Part shown: positions 1 to 12,258 of the stretch, piece after piece
How positions within the stretch are numbered: the stretch's first letter is position 1
How the letters are laid out: each line of letters starts with the position of its first letter
NCBI RefSeq assembly: GCF_963678635.1
Contig: NC_087068.1
Coordinates: 12,718,027-12,782,026 of the forward strand
Source: Symsagittifera roscoffensis
Taxonomy: Eukaryota; Xenacoelomorpha; Acoela; Convolutidae
DNA: 64,000 nucleotides
Direction: 5' to 3'
The notes under the pieces: generated by a model
Told to the model about the DNA's origin: nothing
Database searches by the model: none
Seen by the model: the letters and a program-made list of their open reading frames with translations, nothing else
Program-made: the position numbers and the translations under genes

Positions 1-3000
1 GAAAAATTATAACCTCTAGTTTGCCGACTGAAACAAAAGCTTCCTCGACAGTGCTAAACCATGTGTATGAAGCTCAAATGGTAGAGTGGTACGGGGATCG
101 AAGCCCCGCATCTACTCTTAAATACAAGAGTAACTCCTTAAATGGCATTTACTAACTGCAGATAGTCTATTGCATATTGAAATTCCTAAAGAGCAAATTT
201 CCTGCGAACGAAAAGAAAATTTTCATAGTTGCTGACTAAGCGAAAAAAACTTCCGCGAGATTTGATGGTAATAGGTATGAAGGTCAAATGGTAGAGCGCC
301 CACTTAGCAAGCCAGAAGTATGGGGAGGAATACTCCGCATCTCCGAAGTTAAGGACATCGAGCAATTAATTAACTTCCTTCAGAAAGCTACTGAATATTG
401 AAATCTTATACAAGAAATACCTTCCCAGTACATTTATAACCTCTTGTTTGCCGACTGAAACAAAAGCTTTCTCGAAAGTTCTAAACTATGGGGATGTAGC
501 TCAAATGGTAGCATGCGAGAGGTACAGGGATCGATGCCCCGCATCTCCAAAACTAGAGCCACTCATCAAATGGTAATCACTATCTCCAGATAATCTATTG
601 CATATTGAAATTCCTAACAAGTAGATTTTCTGCGAACGAAAAGAAAAACTTCATATTGCTGACTAAGCGAGAAAAACTTCCGCGAGATTTGATAGTAATA
701 GGTATGAAGGTCAAATGGTAGAGCGCCCACTTAGCAAGCCAGAAGTATGGGGAGCAATACTCCGCATCTCCGAAGTTAAGGACATCGAGCAATTAATTAA
801 CTTCCTTCAGAAAGCTACTGAATATTGAAATCTTATACAAGAAATACCTTCCCAGAACATTTATAACCTCTTGTTTGCCGACTGAAACAAAAGCTTCCTC
901 GACAGTTGTAAACTATGGGTTGAGCTCAAATGGTAGCATGCGAGAGATACGGGGATCGATTCCCCGCATCTCCAAAACTAGAGACAGTCATCAAATGGTA
1001 ATCACTATCTCCAGATAATCTATTGCATATTGAAATTCCCAACAAGTAGATTTTCTGCGAACGAAAAGAAAAACTTCATAGTTGCTGACTAAGCGAAAAA
1101 AACTTCCGCGAGATTTGATATTAATAGGTATGAAAGTCAAATGTTGGAGCGCTCATTTAGCATGCCATAAGTACGGGAATCAATAACCCGCATCTCCGAA
1201 GTTAAGGACATCGAGCAATTAATTAACTTTCTTCAGAAAACTACTGAAAATTGAAGTCTTATACAAGAAATACCTTCCCAGAAAAATTATAACCTCTAGT
1301 TTGCCGACTGAAACAAAAGCTTCCTCGACAGTGCTAAACCATGGGTATGAAGCTCAAATGGTAGAGTGGTACGGGGATCGAAGCCCCGCATCTACAAATA
1401 CAAGAGTAACTCCTTAAATGGTATTTACTAACTGCAGATAGTCTAGTGCATATTGAAATTCCTAAAGAGCAGATTTCCTGTGAACGAAAAGAAAATTTCA
1501 TAGTTGCTGACTAAGCGAAAAAAAACTTCCGCGAGATTTGATGGTAATAGGTATGAAGGTCAAATGGTAGAGCGCCCACTTAGCAAGCCAGAAGTGCGGG
1601 GAGCAATACCCCGCATCTCCGAAGTTAAGGACATCGAGCAATTAATTAACTTTCTTCAGAAAACTACTGAATATTGAAATCTTATACAAGAAATACCTTC
1701 CCAGAAAATTTATAACCTCTTGTTTGCCGACTGAAACAAAAGCTTCCTCGACAGTGCTAAACCATGGGTATGAAGCTCAAATGGTAGAGTGGTACGGGGA
1801 TCGAAGCCCCGCATCTACAAATACAAGAGTAACTCCTTAAATGGTATTTACTAACTGCAGATAGTCTATTGCATATTGAAATTCCTAAAGAGCAGATTTC
1901 CTGCGAACGAAAATAAAATTTTCATAGTTGCTGACTAAGCGAAAAAAACTTCCGCGAGATTTGATATTACTAGGTATGAAAGTCAAATGTTGGAGCGCTC
2001 ATTTAGCATGCCATAAGTACGGGAATCAATAACCCGCATCTCCGAAGTTAAGGACATCGAGCAATTAATTAACTTTCTTCAGAAAACTACTGAAAATTGA
2101 AGTCTTATACAAGAAATACCTTCCCAGAAAAATTATAACCTCTAGTTTGCCGACTGAAACAAAAGCTTCCTCGACAGTGCTAAACCATGGGTATGAAGCT
2201 CAAATGGTAGAGTGGTACGGGGATCGAAGCCCCGCATCTACAAATACAAGAGTAACTCCTTAAATGGTATTTACTAACTGCAGATAGTCTAGTGCATATT
2301 GAAATTCCTAAAGAGCAGATTTCCTGTGAACGAAAAGAAAATTTCATAGTTGCTGACTAAGCGAAAAAAAACTTCCGCGAGATTTGATGGTAATAGGTAT
2401 GAAGGTCAAATGGTAGAGCGCCCACTTAGCAAGCCAGAAGTGCGGGGAGCAATACCCCGCATCTCCGAAGTTAAGGACATCGAGCAATTAATTAACTTTC
2501 TTCAGAAAACTACTGAATATTGAAATCTTATACAAGAAATACCTTCCCAGAAAATTTAAAACCTCTTGTTTGCCGACTGAAACAAAAGCTTCCTCGACAG
2601 TGCTAAACCATGGGTATGAAGCTCAAATGGTAGAGTGGTACGGGGATCGAAGCCCCGCATCTACAAATACAAGAGTAACTCCTTAAATGGTATTTACTAA
2701 CTGCAGATAGTCTATTGCATATTGAAATTCCTAAAGAGCAGATTTCCTGTGAACGAAAAGAAAATTTTCATAGTTGCTGACTAAGCGAAAAAAACTTCCG
2801 CGAGATTTGATACTAATGGGGATGTATGTCAAATGGTAGAGCGCCCACTTAGCAAGCCAGAAGTGCGGGGAGCAATACCCCGCATCTCCGAAGTTAAGGA
2901 CATCGAGCAATTAATTAACTTTCTTCAGAAAACTACTGAATATTGAAATCTTATACAAGAAATACCTTCCCATAAAATTTATAACCTCTTGTATCCGACT

Positions 3001-4303
3001 CAAACAAAAGCTTCCTCGACAGTGCTAAACCATGGGTATGAAGCTCAAATGGTAGAAAGGTACGGGGATCGAAGCCCCGCATCTACAAATACAAGAGTAA
3101 CTCCTTAAATGGTATTTACTAACTGCAGATAGTCTATTGCATATTGAAATTCCTAAAAAGCAGATTTCCTGCGAACGAAAAGAAAATTTTCATAGTTGCT
3201 GTCTAAGCGAAAAAAAAACGTCCGCGAGATTTGATATTAATAGGTATGAAAGTCAAATATTGGAGCGCTCATTTAGCATGCCATAAGTACGGGAATCAAT
3301 AACCCGCATCTCCGAAGTTAAGGACATCGAGCAATTAATTAACTTTCTTCAGAAAACTACTGAAAATTGAAGTCTTATACAAGAAATACCTTCCCAGAAA
3401 AATTATAACCTCTAGTTTGCCGACTGAAACAAAAGCTTCCTCGACAGTGCTAAACCATGGGTATGAAGCTCAAATGGTAGAGTGGTACGGGGATCGAAGC
3501 CCCGCATCTACAAATACAAGAGTAACTCCTTAAATTGTATTTACTAACTGCAGATAGTCTAGTGCATATTGAAATTCCTAAAGAGCAGATTTCCTGTGAA
3601 CGAAAAGAAAATTTCATAGTTGCTGACTAAGCGAAAAAAAACTTCTGCGAGATTTGATGGTAATAGGTATGAAGGTCAAATGGTAGAGCGCCCACTTAGC
3701 AAGCCAGAAGTATGGGGAGCAATACCCCGCATCTCCGAAGTTAAGGACATCGAGCAATTAATTAACTTTCTTCAGAAAACTACTGAATATTGAAATCTTA
3801 TACAAGAAATACCTTCCCAGAAAATTTATAACCTCTTGTTTGCCGACTGAAACAAAAGCTTCCTCGACAGTTCTAAACTATGGGGATGTAGCTCAAATGG
3901 TAGAGTGGTACGGGGATCGAAGCCCCGCATCTACAAATACAAGAGTAACTCCTTAAATGGTATTTACTAACTGCAGATAGTCTATTGCATATTGAAATTC
4001 CTAAAGAGCAGATTTCCTGTGAACGAAAACAAAATTTTCATAGTTGCTGACTAAGCGAAAAAAACTTCCGCGAGATTTGATACTAATGGGGATGTATGTC
4101 AAATGGTAGAGCGCCCACTTAGCAAGCCAGAAGTGCGGGGAGCAATACCCCGCATCTCCGAAGTTAAGGACATCGAGCAATTAATTAACTTTCTTCAGAA
4201 AACTACTGAATATTGAAATCTTATACAAGAAATACCTTCCCAGAAAATTTATAACCTCTTGTATCCGACTCAAACAAAAGCTTCCTCGACAGTTCTAAAC
4301 TAT

Positions 4304-4363
4304 GGGGATGTAGCTCAAATGGTAGCGTGCGAGAGGTACGGGGATCGATGCCCCGCATCTCCA
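4304..4363 (+). pseudogene. Representative class A' tRNA-Ala-like block (13-nt deletion)
   Basis: The acceptor arms GGGGATG and CATCTCC pair fully with a G3:U70 wobble, the alanine identity pair. The D arm and T arm (CGGGG ATCGATG CCCCG) are intact. Compared with a full-length copy such as 23,911-23,983, 13 nt are missing from the end of the D stem to the anticodon, leaving TAGCGTGCGAG here and TAGCATGCGAG in most copies. The lost segment lies between two TAG trinucleotides, so slippage or microhomology deletion is a likely origin. The A box (TAGCTCAAATGG) and B box (GGATCGATGCC) remain. Dozens of copies occur through the array. It cannot be a translating tRNA, but it could still bind TFIIIC. 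Confidence 0.85.
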
Positions 4364-6637
4364 AAACTAGAGCCACTCATCAAATGGTAATCACTATCTC
4401 CAGATGATCTATTGCATATTGAAATTCCTAACAAGTAAATTTTCTGCGAACGAAAAGAAAAACTTCATAGTTGCTGACTAAGCGAAAAAAACTTCCGCGA
4501 GATTTGATAGTAATAGGTATGAAGGTCAAATGGTAGAGCGCCCACTTAGCAAGCCAGAAGTATGGGGAGCAATACCCCGCATCTCCGAAGTTAAGGACAT
4601 CGAGCAATTAATTAACTTTCTTCAGAAAACTACTGAATATTGAAGTCTTATACAATAAATACCTTACCAGAAAAATTATAACCTCTAGTTTGCCGACTGA
4701 AACAAAAGCTTCCTCGACAGTGCTAAACCATGGGTATGAAGCTCAAATGGTAGAGTGGTACGGGGATCGAAGCCCCGCATCTACAAATACAAGAGTAACT
4801 CCTTAAATGGTATTTACTAACTGCAGATAGTCTATTGCATTTTGAAATTCCTAAAGAGCAGATTTCCTGTGAACGAAAAGAAAATTTTCATAGTTGCTGA
4901 CTAAGCGAAAAAAAACTTCTGCGAGATTTGATGGTAATAGGTATGAAGGTCAAATGGTAGAGCGCCCACTTAGCAAGCCAGAAGTATGGGGAGCAATACC
5001 CCGCATCTCCGAAGTTAAGGACATCGAGCAATTAATTAACTTTCTTCAGAAAACTACTGAATATTGAAATCTTATACAAGAAATACCGTCCCAGAAAATT
5101 TATAACCTCTTGTTTGCCGACTGAAACAAAAGCTTCCTCGACAGTTCTAAACTATGGGGATGTAGCTCAAATGGTAGAGTGGTACGGGGATCGAAGCCCC
5201 GCATCTACAAATACAAGAGTAACTCCTTAAATGGTATTTACTAACTGCAGATAGTCTATTGCATATTGAAATTCCTAAAGAGCAGATTTCCTGTGAACGA
5301 AAACAAAATTTTCATAGTTGCTGACTAAGCGAAAAAAACTTCCGCGAGATTTGATACTAATGGGGATGTATGTCAAATGGTAGAGCGCCCACTTAGCAAG
5401 CCAGAAGTGCGGGGAGCAATACCCCGCATCTCCGAAGTTAAGGACATCGAGCAATTAATTAACTTTCTTCAGAAAACTACTGAATATTGAAATCTTATAC
5501 AAGAAATACCTTCCCAGAAAATTTATAACCTCTTGTATCCGACTCAAACAAAAGCTTCCTCGACAGTTCTAAACTATGGGGATGTAGCTCAAATGGTAGC
5601 GTGCGAGAGGTACGGGGATCGATGCCCCGCATCTCCAAAACTAGAGCCACTCATCAAATGGTAATCACTATCTCCAGATGATCTATTGCATATTGAAATT
5701 CCTAACAAGTAAATTTTCTGCGAACGAAAAGAAAAACTTCATAGTTGCTGACTAAGCGAAAAAAACTTCCGCGAGATTTGATAGTAATAGGTATGAAGGT
5801 CAAATGGTAGAGCGCCCACTTAGCAAGCCAGAAGTATGGGGAGCAATACCCCGCATCTCCGAAGTTAAGGACATCGAGCAATTAATTAACTTTCTTCAGA
5901 AAACTACTGAATATTGAAATCTTATACAAGAAATACCTTCCCAGAAAATTTATAACCTCTTGTTTGCCGACTGAAACAAAAGCTTCCTCGACAGTTCTAA
6001 ACTATGGGGATGTAGCTCAAATGGTAGAGTGGTACGGGGATCGAAGCCCCGCATCTACAAATACAAGAGTAACTCCTTAAATGGTATTTACTAACTGCAG
6101 ATAGTCTATTGCATATTGAAATTCCTAAAGAGCAGATTTCCTGTGAACGAAAACAAAATTTTCATAGTTGCTGACTAAGCGAAAAAAACTTCCGCGAGAT
6201 TTGATACTAATGGGGATGTATGTCAAATGGTAGAGCGCCCACTTAGCAAGCCAGAAGTGCGGGGAGCAATACCCCGCATCTCCGAAGTTAAGGACATCGA
6301 GCAATTAATTAACTTTCTTCAGAAAACTACTGAATATTGAAATCTTATACAAGAAATACCTTCCCAGAAAATTTATAACCTCTTGTATCCGACTCAAACA
6401 AAAGCTTCCTCGACAGTTCTAAACTATGGGGATGTAGCTCAAATGGTAGCGTGCGAGAGGTACGGGGATCGATGCCCGCATCTCCAAAACTAGAGCCACT
6501 CATCAAATGGTAATCACTATCTCCAGATGATCTATTGCATATTGAAATTCCTAACAAGTAAATTTTCTGCGAACGAAAAGAAAAACTTCATAGTTGCTGA
6601 CTAAGCGAAAAAAACTTCCGCGAGATTTGATAGTAAT

Positions 6638-6710
6638 AGGTATGAAGGTCAAATGGTAGAGCGCCCACTTAGCAAGCCAGAAGTATGGGGAGCAATACCC
6701 CGCATCTCCG
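6638..6710 (+). pseudogene. Representative class B tRNA-Ala-like block (B box lost)
   Basis: This block is 73 nt, the full tRNA size, and aligns base by base with the alanine tRNA. The anticodon triplet AGC is kept. The anticodon stem (CCCAC against GCCAG) no longer pairs, the D stem is changed to GGTC, and the T loop reads AGCAATA instead of ATCGATG, so the B box is destroyed. It is always followed by the second spacer class (GAAGTTAAGGACATCGAG). This class occupies every second monomer across most of the array. By sequence it is a pseudogene with no expected Pol III activity of its own. Confidence 0.85.
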
Positions 6711-6854
6711 AAGTTAAGGACATCGAGCAATTAATTAACTTTCTTCAGAAAACTACTGAATATTGAAGTCTTATACAATAAATACCTTACCAGAAAAATT
6801 ATAACCTCTAGTTTGCCGACTGAAACAAAAGCTTCCTCGACAGTGCTAAACCAT

Positions 6855-6908
6855 GGGTATGAAGCTCAAATGGTAGAGTGGTACGGGGATCGAAGCCCCG
6901 CATCTACA
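6855..6908 (+). pseudogene. Representative class C tRNA-Ala-like block (anticodon arm absent)
   Basis: The block runs GGGTATG, D arm, then directly into TGGTA and the T arm (CGGGG ATCGAAG CCCCG), ending CATCTACA. The whole anticodon arm, 19 nt, is absent, giving 54 nt. The T loop keeps the B-box core GGATCGAAGCC. The A box has one change (AAGCTCAAATGG for TAGCTCAAATGG). Two acceptor pairs are broken. This class is the commonest partner of class B in the left 16 kb and recurs to about 45.8 kb. Confidence 0.85.
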
Positions 6909-9900
6909 AATACAAGAGTAACTCCTTAAATGGTATTTACTAACTGCAGATAGTCTATTGCATTTTGAAATTCCTAAAGAGCAGATTTCCTGTGAACGAA
7001 AAGAAAATTTTCATAGTTGCTGACTAAGGGAAAAAAAACTTCTGCGAGATTTGATGGTAATAGGTATGAAGGTCAAATGGTAGAGCGCCCACTTAGCAAG
7101 CCAGAAGTATGGGGAGCAATACCCCGCATCTCCGAAGTTAAGGACATCGAGCAATTAATTAACTTTCTTCAGAAAACTACTGAATATTGAAATCTTATAC
7201 AAGAAATACCTTCCCAGAAAATTTATAACCTCTTGTTTGCCGACTGAAACAAAAGCTTCCTCGACAGTTCTAAACTATGGGGATGTAGCTCAAATGGTAG
7301 AGTGGTACGGGGATCGAAGCCCCGCATCTACAAATACAAGAGTAACTCCTTAAATGGTATTTACTAACTGCAGATAGTCTATTGCATATTGAAATTCCTA
7401 AAGAGCAGATTTCCTGTGAACGAAAACAAAATTTTCATAGTTGCTGACTAAGCGAAAAAAACTTCCGCGAGATTTGATACTAATGGGGATGTATGTCAAA
7501 TGGTAGAGCGCCCACTTAGCAAGCCAGAAGTGCGGGGAGCAATACCCCGCATCTCCGAAGTTAAGGACATCGAGCAATTAATTAACTTTCTTCAGAAAAC
7601 TACTGAATATTGAAATCTTATACAAGAAATACCTTCCCAGAAAATTTATAACCTCTTGTATCCGACTCAAACAAAAGCTTCCTCGACAGTTCTAAACTAT
7701 GGGGATGTAGCTCAAATGGTAGCGTGCGAGAGGTACGGGGATCGATGCCCCGCATCTCCAAAACTAGAGCCACTCATCAAATGGTAATCACTATCTCCAG
7801 ATGATCTATTGCATATTGAAATTCCTAACAAGTAAATTTTCTGCGAACGAAAAGAAAAACTTCATAGTTGCTGACTAAGCGAAAAAAACTTCCGCGAGAT
7901 TTGATAGTAATAGGTATGAAGGTCAAATGGTAGAGCGCCCACTTAGCAAGCCAGAAGTATGGGGAGCAATACCCCGCATCTCCGAAGTTAAGGACATCGA
8001 GCAATTAATTAACTTTCTTCAGAAAACTACTGAATATTGAAGTCTTATACAATAAATACCTTACCAGAAAAATTATAACCTCTAGTTTGCCGACTGAAAC
8101 AAAAGCTTCCTCGACAGTGCTAAACCATGGGTATGAAGCTCAAATGGTAGAGTGGTACGGGGATCGAAGCCCCGCATCTACAAATACAAGAGTAACTCCT
8201 TAAATGGTATTTACTAACTGCAGATAGTCTTTTGCATTTTGAAATTCCTAAAGAGCAGATTTCCTGTGAACGAAAAGAAAATTTTCATAGTTGCTGACTA
8301 AGCGAAAAAAAACTTCTGCGAGATTTGATGGTAATAGGTATGAAGGTCAAATGGTAGAGCGCCCACTTAGCAAGCCAGAAGTATGGGGAGCAATACTCCG
8401 CATCTCCGAAGTTAAGGACATCGAGCAATTAATTAAATTTCTTCAGAAAACTACTGAATATTGAAGTCTTATACAATAAATACCTTACCAGAAAAATTAT
8501 AACCTCTAGTTTGCCGACTGAAACAAAAGCTTCCTCGACAGTGCTAAACCATGGGTATGAAGCTAAAATGGTAGAGTGGTACGGGGATCGAAGCCCCGCA
8601 TCTACAAATACAAGAGTAACTCCTTAAATGGTATTTACTAACTGCAGATAGTCTATTGCATTTTGAAATTCCTAAAGAGCAGATTTCCTGTGAACGAAAA
8701 GAAAATTTTCATAGTTGCTGACTAAGCGAAAAAAAACTTCTGCGAGATTTGATGGTAATAGGTTTGAAGGTCAAATGGTAGAGCGCCCACTTAGCAAGCC
8801 AGAAGTATGGGGAGCAATACCCCGCATCTCCGAAGTTAAGGACATCGAGCAATTAATTAACTTTCTTCAGAAAACTACTGAATATTGAAGTCTTATACAA
8901 TAAATACCTTACCAGAAAAATTATAACCTCTAGTTTGCCGACTGAAACAAAAGCTTCCTCGACAGTGCTAAACCATGGGTATGAAGCTCAAATGGTAGAG
9001 TGGTACGGGGATCGAAGCCCCGCATCTACAAATACAAGAGTAACTCCTTAAATGGTATTTACTAACTGCAGATAGTCTATTGCATTTTGAAATTCCTAAA
9101 GAGCAGATTTCCTGTGAACGAAAAGAAAATTTTCATAGTTGCTGACTAAGCGAAAAAAAACTTCTGCGAGATTTGATGGTAATAGGTATGAAGGTCAAAT
9201 GGTAGAGCGCCCACTTAGCAAGCCAGAAGTATGGGGAGCAATACTCCGCATCTCCGAAGTTAAGGACATCGAGCAATTAATTAAATTTCTTCAGAAAACT
9301 ACTGAATATTGAAGTCTTATACAATAAATACCTTACCAGAAAAATTATAACCTCTAGTTTGCCGACTGAAACAAAAGCTTCCTCGACAGTGCTAAACCAT
9401 GGGTATGAAGCTAAAATGGTAGAGTGGTACGGGGATCGAAGCCCCGCATCTACAAATACAAGAGTAACTCCTTAAATGGTATTTACTAACTGCAGATAGT
9501 CTATTGCATTTTGAAATTCCTAAAGAGCAGATTTCCTGTGAACGAAAAGAAAATTTTCATAGTTGCTGACTAAGCGAAAAAAAACTTCTGCGAGATTTGA
9601 TGGTAATAGGTTTGAAGGTCAAATGGTAGAGCGCCCACTTAGCAAGCCAGAAGTATGGAGAGCAATACCCCGCATCTCCGAAGTTAAGGACATCGAGCAA
9701 TTAATTAAATTTTTTCAGAAAACTACTGAATATTGAAGTCTTATACAAGAAATACCTTCACAGAAAGTTTTAACCTCTTGTTTGCCGACTGAAACAAAAG
9801 CTTCCTGGACAATATTAAATCATGGGGATGTATGTCAAATGGTAGAGCGCCCACTTAGCAAGCCAGAAGTGCGGGGAGCAATACCCCGCATCTCCGAAGT

Positions 9901-11745
9901 TAAGGACATCGAGCAATTAATTAACTTTCTTCAGAAAACTACTGAATATTGAAATCTTATACAAGAAATACCTTCCCAGAAAATTTATAACCTCTTGTAT
10001 CCGACTCAAACAAAAGCTTCCTCGACAGTTCTAAACTATGGGGATGTAGCTCAAATGGTAGCGTGCGAGAGGTACGGGGATCGATGCCCCGCATCTCCAA
10101 AACTAGAGCCACTCATCAAATGGTAATCACTATCTCCAGATGATCTATTGCATATTGAAATTCCTAACAAGTAGATTTTCTGCGAACGAAAAAAAAAACT
10201 TCATAGTTGCTGACTAAGCGAAAAAAACTTCCGCGAGATTTGATAGTAATAGGTATGAAGGTCAAATGGTAGAGCGCCCACTTAGCAAGCCAGAAGTATG
10301 GGGAGCAATACCCCGCATCTCCGAAGTTAAGGACATCGAGCAATTAATTAACTTTCTTCAGAAAACTACTGAATATTGAAGTCTTATACAATAAATACCT
10401 TACCAGAAAAATTATAACCTCTAGTTTGCCGACTGAAACAAAAGCTTCCTCGACAGTGCTAAACCATGGGTATGAAGCTCAAATGGTAGAGTGGTACGGG
10501 GATCGAAGCCCCGCATCTACAAATACAAGAGTAACTCCTTAAATGGTATTTACTAACTGCAGATAGTCTATTGCATTTTGAAATTCCTAAAGAGCAGATT
10601 TCCTGTGAACGAAAAGAAAATTTTCATAGTTGCTGACTAAGCGAAAAAAAACTTCTGCGAGATTTGATGGTAATAGGTATGAAGGTCAAATGGTAGAGCG
10701 CCCACTTAGCAAGCCAGAAGTATGGGGAGCAATACTCCGCATCTCCGAAGTTAAGGACATCGAGCAATTAATTAAATTTCTTCAGAAAACTACTGAATAT
10801 TGAAGTCTTATACAATAAATACCTTACCAGAAAAATTATAACCTCTAGTTTGCCGACTGAAACAAAAGCTTCCTCGACAGTGCTAAACCATGGGTATGAA
10901 GCTCAAATGGTAGAGTGGTACGGGGATCGAAGCCCCGCATCTACAAATACAAGAGTAACTCCTTAAATGGTATTTACTAACTGCAGATAGTCTATTGCAT
11001 TTTGAAATTCCTAAAGAGCAGATTTCCTGTGAACGAAAAGAAAATTTTCATAGTTGCTGACTAAGCGAAAAAAAACTTCTGCGAGATTTGATGCTAATAG
11101 GTATGAAGGTCAAATGGTAGAGCGCCCACTTAGCAAGCCAGAAGTATGGGGAGCAATACTCCGCATCTCCGAAGTTAAGGACATCGAGCAATTAATTAAA
11201 TTTCTTCAGAAAACTACTGAATATTGAAATCTTATACAAGAAATACCTTACCAGAAAATTTATAACCTCTTGTTTGCCGACTGAAACAAAAGCTTCCTCG
11301 ACAGTTCTAAACTATGGGGAATGTAGCTCAAATGGTAGCATTCGAGAGGTACGGGGATCGATGCCCCGCATCTCCAAAACTAGAGCCACTCATCAAATGG
11401 TAATCACTATCTCCAGATAATCTATTGCATATTGAAATTCCTAACAAGTAGATTTTCTGCGAACGAAAAGAAAAACTTCATAGTTGCTGACTAAGCGAAA
11501 AAAAACTTCTGCGAGATTTGATGGTAATAGGTATGAAGGTCAAATGGTAGAGCGCCCACTTAGCAAGCCAGAAGTATGGGGAGCAATACTCCGCATCTCC
11601 GAAGTTAAGGACATCGAGCAATTAATGAAATTTCTTCAGAAAACTACTGAATATTGAAGTCTTATACAAGAAAAACCTTCCCAAAAAAATTTTAACCTCT
11701 TGTTTGCCGACTGAAACAAAAGATTCCTCGACTGTTTTAAACTAT

Positions 11746-11818
11746 GGGGATGTAGCTCAAATGGTAGAGCGCTCGCTTTGCATGCGAGAGGTACGGGGAT
11801 CGATGCCCCGGATCTCGA
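11746..11818 (+). pseudogene. Full-length tRNA-Ala-like copy, anticodon TGC
   Basis: All arms are present. The anticodon loop TTTGCAT gives TGC (Ala), and the D, anticodon and T stems pair. The 3' acceptor strand reads GATCTCG, so bases 66 and 72 no longer pair with G7 and G1. Probably a pseudogene. Confidence 0.6.
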
Positions 11819-12185
11819 AAACTAGATCCAGTCATCAAATGGTAATCACTATCTCCAGATAATCTATTGCATATTGAAATTCCTAACAAGTAGATTTTCT
11901 GCGAACGAAAAGAAAAACTTCATAGTTGCTGACTAAGCGAAAAAAAATTCCGCGAGATTTGATAAACATGGGATGTAGGTCAAATGGTAGAGCGCCTACT
12001 TAGCCAGCCAGAAGTACGGGGAGCAATACCCCGCATCTCGGAAGTTAAGGACATCGAGCAATTATTTAACTTTCCTCAGAAAACTACTGAATATTAAAGT
12101 CTTATACAAGAAATACCTTCCAAGAAAAATTTTAACCTCTTGTTTGCCGACTGAAACAAAAGCTTCCTCGACAGTTAGAAAGCAT

Positions 12186-12258
12186 GGGGATGTAGCTCAT
12201 ATGGTACAGCGCTCGCTTAGCATGCGAGAGGTACGTGGATCAATGCCCCGCATCTCCA
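12186..12258 (+). pseudogene. Full-length tRNA-Ala-like copy, anticodon AGC, damaged stems
   Basis: The acceptor stem with G3:U70 and the anticodon arm (CTCGC TTAGCAT GCGAG) are intact. The D stem has CAGC for GAGC, and the T stem (CGTGG against CCCCG) has a mismatch, with T loop ATCAATG. Confidence 0.6.

Larger units (their letters stand above)
1..9750 (+). repeat. tRNA-Ala-derived satellite array, homogeneous block
   Basis: Head-to-tail monomers of about 213 bp, all on the plus strand, each made of a tRNA-Ala-like block and a spacer. Blocks lacking the anticodon arm (class C) or 13 nt of it (class A') alternate with a full-size block whose T loop is altered (class B). Spacers alternate too: one runs from CACTATCTCCAGATAATC to GCGAGATTTGAT, the other from AAGGACATCGAG to CTTCCTCGACAG. 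From about 3.9 to 8.1 kb the order C-B-C-B-A'-B gives a six-monomer period near 1,272 bp (for example 6,855 to 8,127), with a four-monomer variant near 850 bp (5,155 to 6,005). Copies within this block are close to identical. The array continues off the left edge. No protein-coding gene is seen. Confidence 0.95.
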
